This document shows, one piece after another, positions 1-5,838 of a stretch of 5,838 bases of DNA. How positions within the stretch are numbered: position 1 is the stretch's first letter; the number at the start of each line of letters is the position of its first letter. Source of the stretch: SAR116 cluster bacterium (GTDB lineage: Bacteria; Pseudomonadota; Alphaproteobacteria; Puniceispirillales; Puniceispirillaceae). The stretch is taken from NCBI GenBank assembly GCA_002700485.1, contig PADU01000039.1:1-5838 (forward strand), read 5' to 3'. The position numbers and the translations under genes are program-made. The notes beneath the pieces were generated by a model. That model was not told where the DNA came from. It saw nothing but the letters and a program-made list of their open reading frames with translations, and searched no databases.

Positions 1-243
1 TTAATTTTTCTCGTTGCTTTATAAGCCGATCATCAGCGGAAGGCAAACGGGAACCGAGCAAATAAACCGGGGCAAGATAATAAAACTCGCGTAGGCGCTT
101 TTCGCCAGATAGACTGCAAGTCAGATGGTGCACGGGTCTTCATTAATGTGTTATGAATATTGTCTTGCGTTTCTGTATAGCTGTCCCCATATGAAATTCA
201 CAGACCTTCCACCTCTAAAATAATAAATATAGGCCCGTCCGCA
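1..243. other. Upstream region of grxC, no supported gene
   Basis: No reading frame here carries a recognisable domain. On the - strand one frame stays open from a GTG at 133 to the left edge (about 44 codons, including the stretch RLREFYYLAPVYLLGSRLP), so the start of a leftward gene cut by the window edge is possible. An open run of this length is expected by chance fairly often and I do not recognise the peptide. On the + strand all three frames hit stops early. The region presumably contains the promoter of the glutaredoxin gene, but I found no convincing -35/-10 pair and no clear Shine-Dalgarno in front of the ATG at 244. Confidence 0.4.
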
Positions 244-519
244 ATGTCCACACCGTCTGGCAAGATAGAAATCTACACAACCCTGTTTTGTCCATTTTGT
301 ATGCGAGCCAAACAGCTTCTCAATGCAAAGGGGGTAATGTATTACGAGACAGATGTCACGACCAGACTCAGCCTGCGTAAGGCAATGACCGAACGTGCTG
401 GAGGGCACACTTCTGTGCCGCAGATTTTTATTGATGGACAGCATATTGGCGGGTGTAATGATTTACTGGCCCTTGAACGATCAGGCCAGCTGGACAGGCT
501 GCTTCAGGTTGCTAGCTGA
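244..519 (+). CDS. grxC: Glutaredoxin 3 (GrxC type)
   Basis: Small cytoplasmic thiol-disulfide oxidoreductase of 91 residues that uses glutathione to reduce protein disulfides and glutathione mixed disulfides. Seen in the sequence: the N-terminal beta strand IEIYTT leads into the dithiol active site C16-P-F-C19; the cis-proline motif TSVP is at 56-59 (P59); the glutathione-binding GGCNDL is at 69-74. These are the standard class I glutaredoxin landmarks, and the length is close to the usual 85-90. The active site has Phe where GrxC usually has Tyr (CPYC), a conservative change. The ATG at 244 is the only sensible start: it places the first strand near the N-terminus, though no good Shine-Dalgarno precedes it. 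The TGA stop shares one base with the next gene's ATG (TGATG, 517-521), so the two are almost certainly co-transcribed and translationally coupled. Confidence 0.95.
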   Translation: MSTPSGKIEIYTTLFCPFCMRAKQLLNAKGVMYYETDVTTRLSLRKAMTERAGGHTSVPQIFIDGQHIGGCNDLLALERSGQLDRLLQVAS

Positions 520-1343
520 TGACACGCACTGTTCAAGTTGCTGTCCTGCAATATTGTGCTGGCCCAGACCAAGTCACCACCCTGCCTCTTATGCGTCGCC
601 TAATTACGGAAGCAGCCGACAGTGGAGCTGTGTTCATCTGTCTACCGGAATGTGCAAACTTTCTGGCCAAAGACCGGGCAGCCTTGCAAGAACTAGCAGA
701 GGATGAAGCTTCCAGCCCAAGCCTGTCCTGCTTACAAGAACTAGCGAAAACATTTCAGATTCATATCAACGCAGGGTCATTGATGATGCGCGCAAACAAT
801 GATGACTGTCAGGCCAACCGTGGCTATCTTATCGGTCCGGATGGGGCTATTCTGACCCGATATAACAAAATTCACATGTTTGATGCGGATGTTGGTGATG
901 GGAAGCAATATCGCGAATCAGAAAATTTCAAGCCAGGTGACGCCGTCGTACATTACAAGACAGCGATTGGCCATATAGGGCTGTCTATCTGTTACGACAT
1001 CCGCTTTCCCAATCTGTATCGCCAACTTGGCCAGGCCGGGACGGAAATCATCACAATACCGGCAGCTTTTACCCAGACAACAGGTGCAGCACACTGGCAT
1101 GTTCTGCAGCGCGCCAGAGCAATTGAAACAGGAAGTTTTATACTAGCTGCAGCACAATGTGGTAGACATGCTGATGGCCGGCAAACTTACGGTCATAGCC
1201 TGATCATCAACCCCTGGGGAAAAATTCTGGCTGACGCTGGCGACAGGGCCAACAGTTTTGTGAAAGCTGAAATAGACCTAGATGAGGTAAAACAGGCTCG
1301 AGCAGCGCTACGCCATCTGCAGCATCGGCCTAATTACAGCTGA
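519..1343 (+). CDS. Carbon-nitrogen hydrolase, Nit1/NIT2-like (probable deaminated glutathione amidase)
   Basis: Cytoplasmic nitrilase-superfamily amidase of 274 residues, the normal length for the branch. The Glu-Lys-Cys triad is visible: E44 in LPECANF, K117 in RYNKIHMFD, and nucleophile C158 in SICYDIRFP; a further conserved Glu lies in the YRES segment (E133) before FKPGD. The motifs HMFD and CYDIRFP match the Nit1/NIT2 branch rather than true nitrilases, beta-ureidopropionases or NAD synthetase domains. Family knowledge: Nit1 hydrolyses deaminated glutathione, a side product of transaminases, and NIT2 acts on omega-amides such as alpha-ketoglutaramate. Being coupled to a glutaredoxin favours the glutathione-repair role, but the exact substrate is inferred. 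The start ATG at 519 overlaps the grxC stop by one base and has only a weak upstream AGG, so it probably depends on ribosomes finishing grxC. The C-terminal tail (RHLQHRPNYS) is somewhat unlike the usual IP-containing ending. The gene converges on accA 20 bases downstream. Confidence 0.92.
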   Translation: MTRTVQVAVLQYCAGPDQVTTLPLMRRLITEAADSGAVFICLPECANFLAKDRAALQELAEDEASSPSLSCLQELAKTFQIHINAGSLMMRANNDDCQANRGYLIGPDGAILTRYNKIHMFDADVGDGKQYRESENFKPGDAVVHYKTAIGHIGLSICYDIRFPNLYRQLGQAGTEIITIPAAFTQTTGAAHWHVLQRARAIETGSFILAAAQCGRHADGRQTYGHSLIINPWGKILADAGDRANSFVKAEIDLDEVKQARAALRHLQHRPNYS

Positions 1344-1363
1344 TAGACGTTAGATGCTTACCA

Positions 1364-2320
1364 TTACGCTAGGGCCGCATCACCAATGGTGACATATTTT
1401 TTGCGCCGGTCTGCCCGCAGCTCTGCAGGGGACAAGCCTCGCAGCTCGTCTAGCTGACGGTGTAATTCTGCTGACAGACTTTCCAATGCCAGTTCAATTT
1501 GCCGATGCGCACCACCAAGCGGCTCGCCCACAATGGCGTCAATAACGCCAAGCTGCTTCATATCCTGTGCGGTCAGCCGCAAAGCTTCTGCCGCAATCTG
1601 TGCCTTTTCAGAACTGCGCCACAAAATAGATGCGCAACCTTCAGGGGAGATGACAGAATACACAGCATGTTCAAACATCACTACACGGTTGCCGGTGGCA
1701 AGCGCAATCGCACCACCTGATCCACCCTCACCCACAATGGCTGAAATCAAAGGTGTTTTCAGATTCAGGCAGGCCTGAATAGACCGTGCAATTGCTTCTG
1801 CCTGACCGCGTTCTTCTGCGCCACGTCCAGGATAAGCTCCAGCTGTATCAACAAAACTGAGCACAGGCAGGTTAAAATTGTTCGCCAGTTCCATCAGCCG
1901 GATCGCCTTGCGGTATCCTTCAGGTCGAACCATGCCAAAATTCCTTTTAATCCGCTGTTCTGTCGTGCTGCCCTTTTCAGTGCCCATCACCACAACCGGC
2001 TGCCCTTGAAACCGTGCCAGGCCACCAATGATGGCATAATCCTCTGCATAGTTACGGTCCCCTGAAAGCGGAGTAAAATCTGTGAACATATGCGCAATGA
2101 TCTGGACCAGTTTTGGGCGTTCAGGATGACGGGCAACCTGAACCTTTTCCCATGATCCCAGCTTTTTATAAGTCTGGGACAGTTCTTTATCAATGCGCGA
2201 TTGAAGCTTACCAATTTCATCTGCAATATTCAGCCCGCTGTCCCCACCAAGATGGCGCAATTCTTCAATCTTACCTTCCAGAGCGGCAATTGGTTTTTCA
2301 AAATCAAGAAAGTGGTGCAT
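1364..2320 (-). CDS. accA: Acetyl-CoA carboxylase carboxyltransferase subunit alpha
   Basis: Alpha subunit of the cytoplasmic carboxyltransferase, which with AccD moves the carboxyl group from biotin-BCCP to acetyl-CoA to give malonyl-CoA, the committed step of fatty-acid synthesis. At 318 residues it is full length. Seen: an N-terminal helical part (1-60, starting FLDFEKPIAALEGKIEEL), then HPERP (65-69) and TDFTPLSGDR (80-89), the crotonase-like core with DTAGAYPG (158-165), the oxyanion loop GEGGSGGA (197-204) and SPEGCASILW (225-234). Nothing is missing or altered. The ATG at 2320 is preceded on the - strand by GGATGG five bases away, a fair Shine-Dalgarno, and family alignment supports this start. 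It is the last gene of the leftward unit, 52 bases after xer, with no clear promoter of its own in the gap. accD lies elsewhere, as is usual in alphaproteobacteria. Confidence 0.98.
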   Translation of the reverse strand: MHHFLDFEKPIAALEGKIEELRHLGGDSGLNIADEIGKLQSRIDKELSQTYKKLGSWEKVQVARHPERPKLVQIIAHMFTDFTPLSGDRNYAEDYAIIGGLARFQGQPVVVMGTEKGSTTEQRIKRNFGMVRPEGYRKAIRLMELANNFNLPVLSFVDTAGAYPGRGAEERGQAEAIARSIQACLNLKTPLISAIVGEGGSGGAIALATGNRVVMFEHAVYSVISPEGCASILWRSSEKAQIAAEALRLTAQDMKQLGVIDAIVGEPLGGAHRQIELALESLSAELHRQLDELRGLSPAELRADRRKKYVTIGDAALA

Positions 2321-2325
2321 TCAAT

Positions 2326-2331
2326 CCATCC
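2326..2331 (-). promoter_or_regulatory. Ribosome binding site of accA
   Basis: GGATGG on the - strand, five bases before the accA ATG. It resembles the anti-Shine-Dalgarno complement only in part (GGA), but the position is right and it supports the ATG at 2320. The rest of the 52-base gap to xer (2321-2372) shows no hairpin with a T-run and no promoter I would defend. Confidence 0.5.
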
Positions 2332-2372
2332 GATGTTAATCAGAAATATAATTGGAGCTTACATAGGTTGTT

Positions 2373-3326
2373 TTACTTGTTTTTCTGCTTTGCTGCAAGC
2401 GGGTGCGCGCCAGTGACAAGCTGGTAAAGGCGATCAGAGCGGGTGGTTGTATAAATTTGTGTGGTGGCGATATCCGCATGACCAAGTAATGTCTGCAAAC
2501 TGCGCAAATCTGCCCCATTATTCAACATATGCGTGGCAAAAGAATGCCGCAGCACATGTGGACTGACCCGTTCCGCGCGCAAGCCGGCATGGGCGGCCAT
2601 TTGTTTCAGCAAAACACTGAATTTCTGGCGGGTAAGTTCTGATTTTGCATCAGCCAGAAGCTGATCCGAATGGGTCACAGGGCCATCCGCGTCACGGTGC
2701 GCCAGCCAAAGCCTCGTCACCTCAACAGATACAGCTGTCAAAGGGGACAGCCGTTCACGCCCTCCCTTGCCTTTAATAACCAGCATCTTTCTGTCTCCGG
2801 CCATGTCCTGAACGCGCAAAGCCAGTAATTCTGAAATCCTCAGACCGCCAGCATATAAAAGCTCTAACCCAGCCCGCATTTGCAGGGCTTGTGTCTCTGG
2901 AAGATGCGCACTGGCCTCTATCAGGGTTACAACCTCATCCTCCGACAGGCTTTTTGGCAGGCTCTGCGGCAGCTTCGGGCTGTCAAGAAACTGAGATGGG
3001 TTATCTGCACGATGATTTTCCGCAACCATCCAACTCATAAAATGACGCAGAGTAGACAGACGCCGGGCAATTGTGCGGGCAGTCAGGCCCTTCTTATGCC
3101 ACAGATGAAGCTCCTTACGCAGATCATCTGCAGACGCAGTTTGGAATCCCCCCGCAGCCGTATCTGATGACAGATTAGCAAGACCAACTGCCACACCGGA
3201 AAGATCACTATGGTAGGCGGACAATGTATGCATTGAAACCGCTTTTTCAGCAGCGATGGTCTGCAGAAACCGGTCAATCAGCCTAGAATAATTCCGCGCC
3301 GCTGATATCTGACCCTGCTCCTCCAT
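2373..3326 (-). CDS. xerD: Tyrosine recombinase XerC/XerD family (probably XerD)
   Basis: Site-specific tyrosine recombinase of 317 residues; XerC and XerD resolve chromosome dimers at dif at the division septum under FtsK control. Seen: an N-terminal core-binding domain (about 11-105, containing LSAYHSDL and ARRLSTLRHFMSWM) and a catalytic domain (about 125-305). All six catalytic residues are present: R163 in GGLRISEL, K187 in KGKGGRERL, H257 and R260 in HVLRHSFATH, H283 in LLGHADIATT, and nucleophile Y292 in QIYTTT. The usual IYTHV after the tyrosine is IYTTT here. That it is a housekeeping Xer protein and not a phage or integron integrase follows from length, motif spacing and its place next to accA. 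XerC versus XerD cannot be settled by eye: XerD rests on my recollection of this locus in related genomes. Start ATG at 3326 has GAGG five bases upstream, overlapping the stop of the preceding gene, so translation is probably coupled. Confidence 0.93.
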   Translation of the reverse strand: MEEQGQISAARNYSRLIDRFLQTIAAEKAVSMHTLSAYHSDLSGVAVGLANLSSDTAAGGFQTASADDLRKELHLWHKKGLTARTIARRLSTLRHFMSWMVAENHRADNPSQFLDSPKLPQSLPKSLSEDEVVTLIEASAHLPETQALQMRAGLELLYAGGLRISELLALRVQDMAGDRKMLVIKGKGGRERLSPLTAVSVEVTRLWLAHRDADGPVTHSDQLLADAKSELTRQKFSVLLKQMAAHAGLRAERVSPHVLRHSFATHMLNNGADLRSLQTLLGHADIATTQIYTTTRSDRLYQLVTGAHPLAAKQKNK

Positions 3327-3331
3327 TTTTG

Positions 3332-3336
3332 CCTCA
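3332..3336 (-). promoter_or_regulatory. Ribosome binding site of xerD, overlapping the upstream stop codon
   Basis: On the - strand TGAGG holds both the TGA stop (3334-3336) of the 650-residue gene and a GAGG Shine-Dalgarno, five bases (caaaa) before the xerD ATG at 3326. A ribosome terminating on the upstream gene would be sitting on this site, so coupling between the two genes is likely. It also fixes the start of xerD. Confidence 0.6.
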
Positions 3337-5286
3337 ACCTGATTTGCTGGTGAAATTGTTTCTTAAAAGAGACGCAATAATAAGCTCATGTGCCAATGCA
3401 GAAGCTGTACCATCAAGACCCACCTGCTGCAATGCAGCAATTACCCGCGAACCATCGGAAGGTGCGACCCAGCCTAGATGCACAGGCTGGACAAGGCTGG
3501 CAGCGATTAGACCTACCTCGCCAACTCGTCCAGCTTCTGCTGCCTGTTCAAGCGCAAGAAGGCCCAGGGCAGACAGACGATGATATGACACAGGCCAGTC
3601 ACTAAAGGCATCTGCACCCTCTGGTGAGTTAGTCAGACGGGCCACCCAGTCAAATGACGGGCTTGAAATACCAATCGCGTCTAAAATTGGTAAAAGCGAC
3701 CAGCAGTCTAGTCTCATGATAACGTCAGCATCCCATGCCATATTGTCTGTAAGTTGCAAGATAGCCTGAATGTCAGAAGCTTTCTGTGATGCTGCGTCCA
3801 GAATAGCGGGTAGGGGCTGGTGTGGAGCTGCCAAGGCCAGGATAACCGCATAATCAGAAGCAAGCTGATCTGAAAACGTAGCTGCTTCTGTCATCTCCAA
3901 ACGTTGACGGATCAGGCTGGCATATAAATCTATCAGCAAATCAATTCGCCCGGCCTGGGTTTCTAGCCTGAGGGCCTCTGCAATCAGCATATCTGTATCC
4001 TCGCCCCGGCGTGTGGCCAGCCCAACCCACAAATATGCTGAGTTCAGGCCATGCCCGCGCAGATGAGCCCTCCCCTCTGCCTTTTGATTACGCAGACTAG
4101 CTAAAGCGGCTTCAGCCGGAACAGGTGCAGTTAGCAAAGACCGCCAGATTTGTTCTGTCTCTCCAGCTGTCTGCACATTCCTATCTAGCATCTGATAACT
4201 GGTATTCAATGCAGCATCCGGGGCAAGATAGCGAAAACTGGAAGCCGCTTGTATCATAGCTGGAGGAAGATTTTCAAAGGCATCAGCTGAAATCTGTTCA
4301 TGTGCAGCATCCATCAGAACAAGATGCAGCAAAGATAAGTTATCAAGGTCTAAAGATAACGTAGCCGGCCGACCCAGCAGTTTATCGACCAGCTGGAAAA
4401 AATTATCATCCTGCTCACCACTTGCCCGCAGAATATCTGCCGCAAAACTGGCCGCACCCAACTGTCCGTCAAGCAAGGCACAGATGACCCTGGCCTTGTG
4501 CCAGAACGAATCCAAAGTCTGCAGCGCAAACCGTTCAGCATCACTGCAGGCCGCTTTATCAGCACGGCGGACCATATCATATTCAATCTGCCATCTCTTC
4601 CACTCAGACCATTCTTCATCCAAAGGCAAGAGCCGCAGGAGCTGCGATAATTTATCTGACTGGCCAGAACGCGCCAGCCAGTCCAGCCTAGCTTTAACAA
4701 GTTGTTCAGCCAAATTCCCTGCATTCTTTGGAGGTACAGCTGTTTGAACTGTAATTGCCGAAGTTAGAGCCAACAGTGCCGCTGAACTGCCTCTTGCGGG
4801 TGTCGCTTTCAGCAGCGCCAATGCCTGTTCAGCATCAGAGTTTGACCATATAAGAGAATTTATGACTGAATCTATTGATGAAATTTGGTTCACGCCAATT
4901 GATGCCAGCCCAACTTTTGAAATAGAACGCCTGCCAACCCGACCAGTAGCGACTGATGTCTGAGAGGCTTCCTCACCTCCAGCTGGCGCTTTTAGGTCTG
5001 TCTGCCCACCTCTAAGCTCACTGTCAGCAGTGGCCTGCGCTGAGGCATTCAGACCGCCAACAACCGGGGTTTCATCTGGCCGTGACTTATCTGTTTCTGA
5101 AGAGTTAAAATTAGCTAAATCTGTCAGGCTAACGGGCCCCTGCGCCAGCTCGTTTTGCTGCTCCGCACCAAGCTGTGAAGCTCCAAATAGCGGGAGCAGA
5201 AAGATACAAAACAACAAAAAGCAAGCTCTAAACACAATTACCTGGCGAAACAAGGGTCTGAACAGACTAATTTTCAAGGCGTTCAT
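3334..5286 (-). CDS. Exported alpha-helical protein of unknown function
   Basis: 650 residues, not assignable to a named family by eye. The N-terminus is basic (four Arg in the first 20), followed by a hydrophobic stretch at about 21-36 (ACFLLFCIFLLPLFGA) and a possible signal peptidase site after LGA (39-41); a retained signal anchor is also possible. Residues about 45-130 are a low-complexity Ser/Ala/Gly/Gln/Asp linker. From about 133 to the end the protein is rich in Leu and Ala with repeated short amphipathic helices, suggesting an alpha-solenoid of TPR/HEAT-like type, though I see no canonical TPR consensus. The mature part has only three Cys (247, 269, 528); C247 and C269 flank the motif SFWHKARVIC and could form a disulfide in the periplasm. 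No catalytic motif is visible. It overlaps the 45-residue gene upstream by 20 bases and lacks a good Shine-Dalgarno, suggesting coupled translation, and it ends seven bases before xerD. I recall long uncharacterised exported proteins at this locus in other alphaproteobacteria. Confidence 0.85.
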   Translation of the reverse strand: MNALKISLFRPLFRQVIVFRACFLLFCIFLLPLFGASQLGAEQQNELAQGPVSLTDLANFNSSETDKSRPDETPVVGGLNASAQATADSELRGGQTDLKAPAGGEEASQTSVATGRVGRRSISKVGLASIGVNQISSIDSVINSLIWSNSDAEQALALLKATPARGSSAALLALTSAITVQTAVPPKNAGNLAEQLVKARLDWLARSGQSDKLSQLLRLLPLDEEWSEWKRWQIEYDMVRRADKAACSDAERFALQTLDSFWHKARVICALLDGQLGAASFAADILRASGEQDDNFFQLVDKLLGRPATLSLDLDNLSLLHLVLMDAAHEQISADAFENLPPAMIQAASSFRYLAPDAALNTSYQMLDRNVQTAGETEQIWRSLLTAPVPAEAALASLRNQKAEGRAHLRGHGLNSAYLWVGLATRRGEDTDMLIAEALRLETQAGRIDLLIDLYASLIRQRLEMTEAATFSDQLASDYAVILALAAPHQPLPAILDAASQKASDIQAILQLTDNMAWDADVIMRLDCWSLLPILDAIGISSPSFDWVARLTNSPEGADAFSDWPVSYHRLSALGLLALEQAAEAGRVGEVGLIAASLVQPVHLGWVAPSDGSRVIAALQQVGLDGTASALAHELIIASLLRNNFTSKSG

Positions 5287-5404
5287 CCGGGATGATCTTT
5301 GAAACCGTCTTGACCGGGGCCGGAATTTGCCAGGCAGAGAGGAAAGTCAACCCGCCAAAGCCACACACCAGAACAAGGATTAAAAATAGGCGCACACCAG
5401 TCAT
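5267..5404 (-). CDS. Small single-span membrane or secreted protein (45 residues)
   Basis: Short gene ending in TAG at 5267-5269. The peptide begins MTGVRLFLILVLVCGFGGLT, a positively charged tip followed by one hydrophobic span (about 6-24), then WQIPAPVKTVSKIIPDERLEN as a polar tail, broken here as WQIPAPVK (25-32) and TVSKIIPDERLEN (33-45). It could be a bitopic inner-membrane protein with the tail outside, or a cleaved signal peptide. Support for its being real: AAAGGA lies eight bases before the ATG, it is first in the leftward unit, and its end overlaps the next start by 20 bases in another frame. I recall similar tiny proteins with an IPAP...IPDDRF-like tail near aroK in alphaproteobacteria; this is memory, not a search. 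Function is unknown; a partner of the 650-residue exported protein is a reasonable guess. Confidence 0.75.
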   Translation of the reverse strand: MTGVRLFLILVLVCGFGGLTFLSAWQIPAPVKTVSKIIPDERLEN

Positions 5405-5412
5405 ATTATATG

Positions 5413-5418
5413 TCCTTT
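5413..5418 (-). promoter_or_regulatory. Ribosome binding site of the 45-residue gene
   Basis: AAAGGA on the - strand, eight bases before the ATG at 5404. It is the best Shine-Dalgarno match in the leftward unit and is the main reason to treat the small frame as a real gene. Confidence 0.6.
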
Positions 5419-5581
5419 ATCTGCATCACTGCAATGTATATGTCAGAATTTCTGTTTAATAATATATCCAAAGTAACCGCAATAGCTTAAAATTGTCATA
5501 CGGGAAAATTATGGCAGTGATGAGGCAATGTGAAAAGTCGTAACGTGCTTTCAACCATTATGCAGTGGTGACGTAACTTGA

Positions 5582-5628
5582 CGACCAAGCTAGACTTTAG
5601 CCAGATTAGACTTTAGATAGCGACCAAG
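5582..5628 (+). repeat. Nested direct repeats upstream of aroK (A-B-B-A layout)
   Basis: CGACCAAG occurs at 5582-5589 and again at 5621-5628. Between them TAGACTTTAG occurs at 5591-5600 and 5607-5616, with exact identity and a 16-base period. All four elements point the same way. The cluster ends 31 bases before the aroK ATG, in the place where an operator or promoter-proximal activator site would lie. It could equally be the trace of a small tandem duplication. Confidence 0.7.
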
Positions 5629-5659
5629 AAAATAAGCAAAATCATACCATAGAGCGTAG

Positions 5660-5838
5660 ATGTTAACTTTCACACCTGAACAGCGCCGCCGGTTCGCAGC
5701 AGATATTGATGGCGATTACCGGCCAAAAACAAAAAAAACCATTGTTCTTGTTGGACTAATGGGCTCAGGAAAAACTGCACTTGGCAAACGTCTAGCTATC
5801 GCCTTAGGCCTGCCATTTGTAGACAGTGACACAATTAT
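5660..5838 (+). CDS. aroK: Shikimate kinase, N-terminal part (cut by window edge)
   Basis: First 59 residues of a cytoplasmic P-loop kinase that phosphorylates shikimate at the 3-hydroxyl, the fifth step of the chorismate pathway. Seen: a 26-residue N-terminal extension, the first strand TIVLVGLM (27-34), the Walker A loop GLMGSGKT (32-39), then [20 protein letters not shown]55 and D57 fit the Mg2+/shikimate-binding DxD region of the family. The combination GLMGSGKT plus LPFVDSD is diagnostic for shikimate kinase against gluconate or other small kinases. The ATG at 5660 gives an N-terminal extension typical of alphaproteobacterial members; the Shine-Dalgarno is weak (GAG about seven bases upstream). 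aroB would be expected next, outside the window. The gene diverges from the 45-residue/exported protein unit. Confidence 0.93.
   Translation, partial: MLTFTPEQRRRFAADIDGDYRPKTKKTIVLVGLMGSGKTALGKRLAIALGLPFVDSDTI

Larger units (their letters stand above)
5405..5659. promoter_or_regulatory. Divergent control region between the leftward unit and aroK
   Basis: This 255-base AT-rich stretch separates two outward-facing genes, so it must hold both promoters unless transcription enters from elsewhere. For aroK (+), TTGACG at 5578-5583 is a good -35 and CAGATT at 5602-5607, 18 bases on, is a weak -10; that pair would sit inside the repeat cluster at 5582-5628. For the leftward unit there are AT-rich -10-like stretches around 5455-5470 but no good -35 partner. 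Also present are three copies of a GCAGTGRTG 9-mer, one inverted. Short + strand frames at 5434-5490 (18 codons) and 5511-5543 (10 codons) have no support. No terminator or known riboswitch is visible. Confidence 0.5.

Noticed and set aside
165..193. Possible grxC promoter: TTGCGT, 17-base spacer, CATATG
   Set aside because: Only three of six bases match each consensus hexamer; too weak to call.
151..444. 97-residue - strand frame over the start of grxC
   Set aside because: It lies mostly antisense to a clear glutaredoxin, has no recognisable motif and no ribosome site; a shadow frame.
1380..1392. Small perfect hairpin TCACC-aat-GGTGA near the end of accA
   Set aside because: It lies inside conserved coding sequence (VTIGD) and no T-run follows on either strand, so it is not a terminator.
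2373..3326. Tyrosine recombinase as a sign of a mobile element or integrative island
   Set aside because: Housekeeping Xer length and motif set, flanked by accA and close to aroK; no tRNA, attachment-site repeats or phage genes nearby.
5434..5490. 18-codon + strand frame (starting MYMSEFLFNN) that could be an aroK leader peptide
   Set aside because: No ribosome site, no run of aromatic codons and no attenuator hairpin after it.

Overview
The window reads as ordinary chromosomal DNA from an alphaproteobacterium of moderate G+C. The best evidence is gene order: accA, a xerC/xerD-type recombinase and a long exported protein lie on one strand, diverging from aroK, and a monothiol/dithiol glutaredoxin is fused by a one-base overlap to a nitrilase-family amidase. 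As far as I recall, both arrangements are common in alphaproteobacteria. A marine SAR116-like lineage would fit the base composition, but that is a guess.

Layout. Bases 1-243 hold no gene I can support. Bases 244-1343 (+ strand) are a two-gene unit: grxC-type glutaredoxin and a Nit1/NIT2-like amidase, probably translationally coupled and both linked to glutathione. They meet accA tail to tail across only 20 bases. Bases 1364-5404 (- strand) form a tight four-gene unit, read right to left: a 45-residue single-membrane-span protein, a 650-residue exported helical protein of unknown function, a tyrosine recombinase with all six catalytic residues, and acetyl-CoA carboxylase alpha. The first two overlap by 20 bases, the next pair are 7 bases apart, and the last pair 52 bases apart. 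Bases 5405-5659 are an AT-rich divergent control region with nested direct repeats. From 5660 to the right edge (+ strand) runs the start of shikimate kinase (aroK).

How the genes relate. The conserved enzymes serve redox/glutathione repair (grxC plus amidase), fatty-acid synthesis (accA), chromosome dimer resolution (xer) and aromatic amino-acid synthesis (aroK). I see no mobile element, CRISPR array, tRNA, rRNA or defence system. The least understood part is the pair of envelope proteins (45 and 650 residues) at the head of the - strand unit, together with the repeat-bearing control region beside them.
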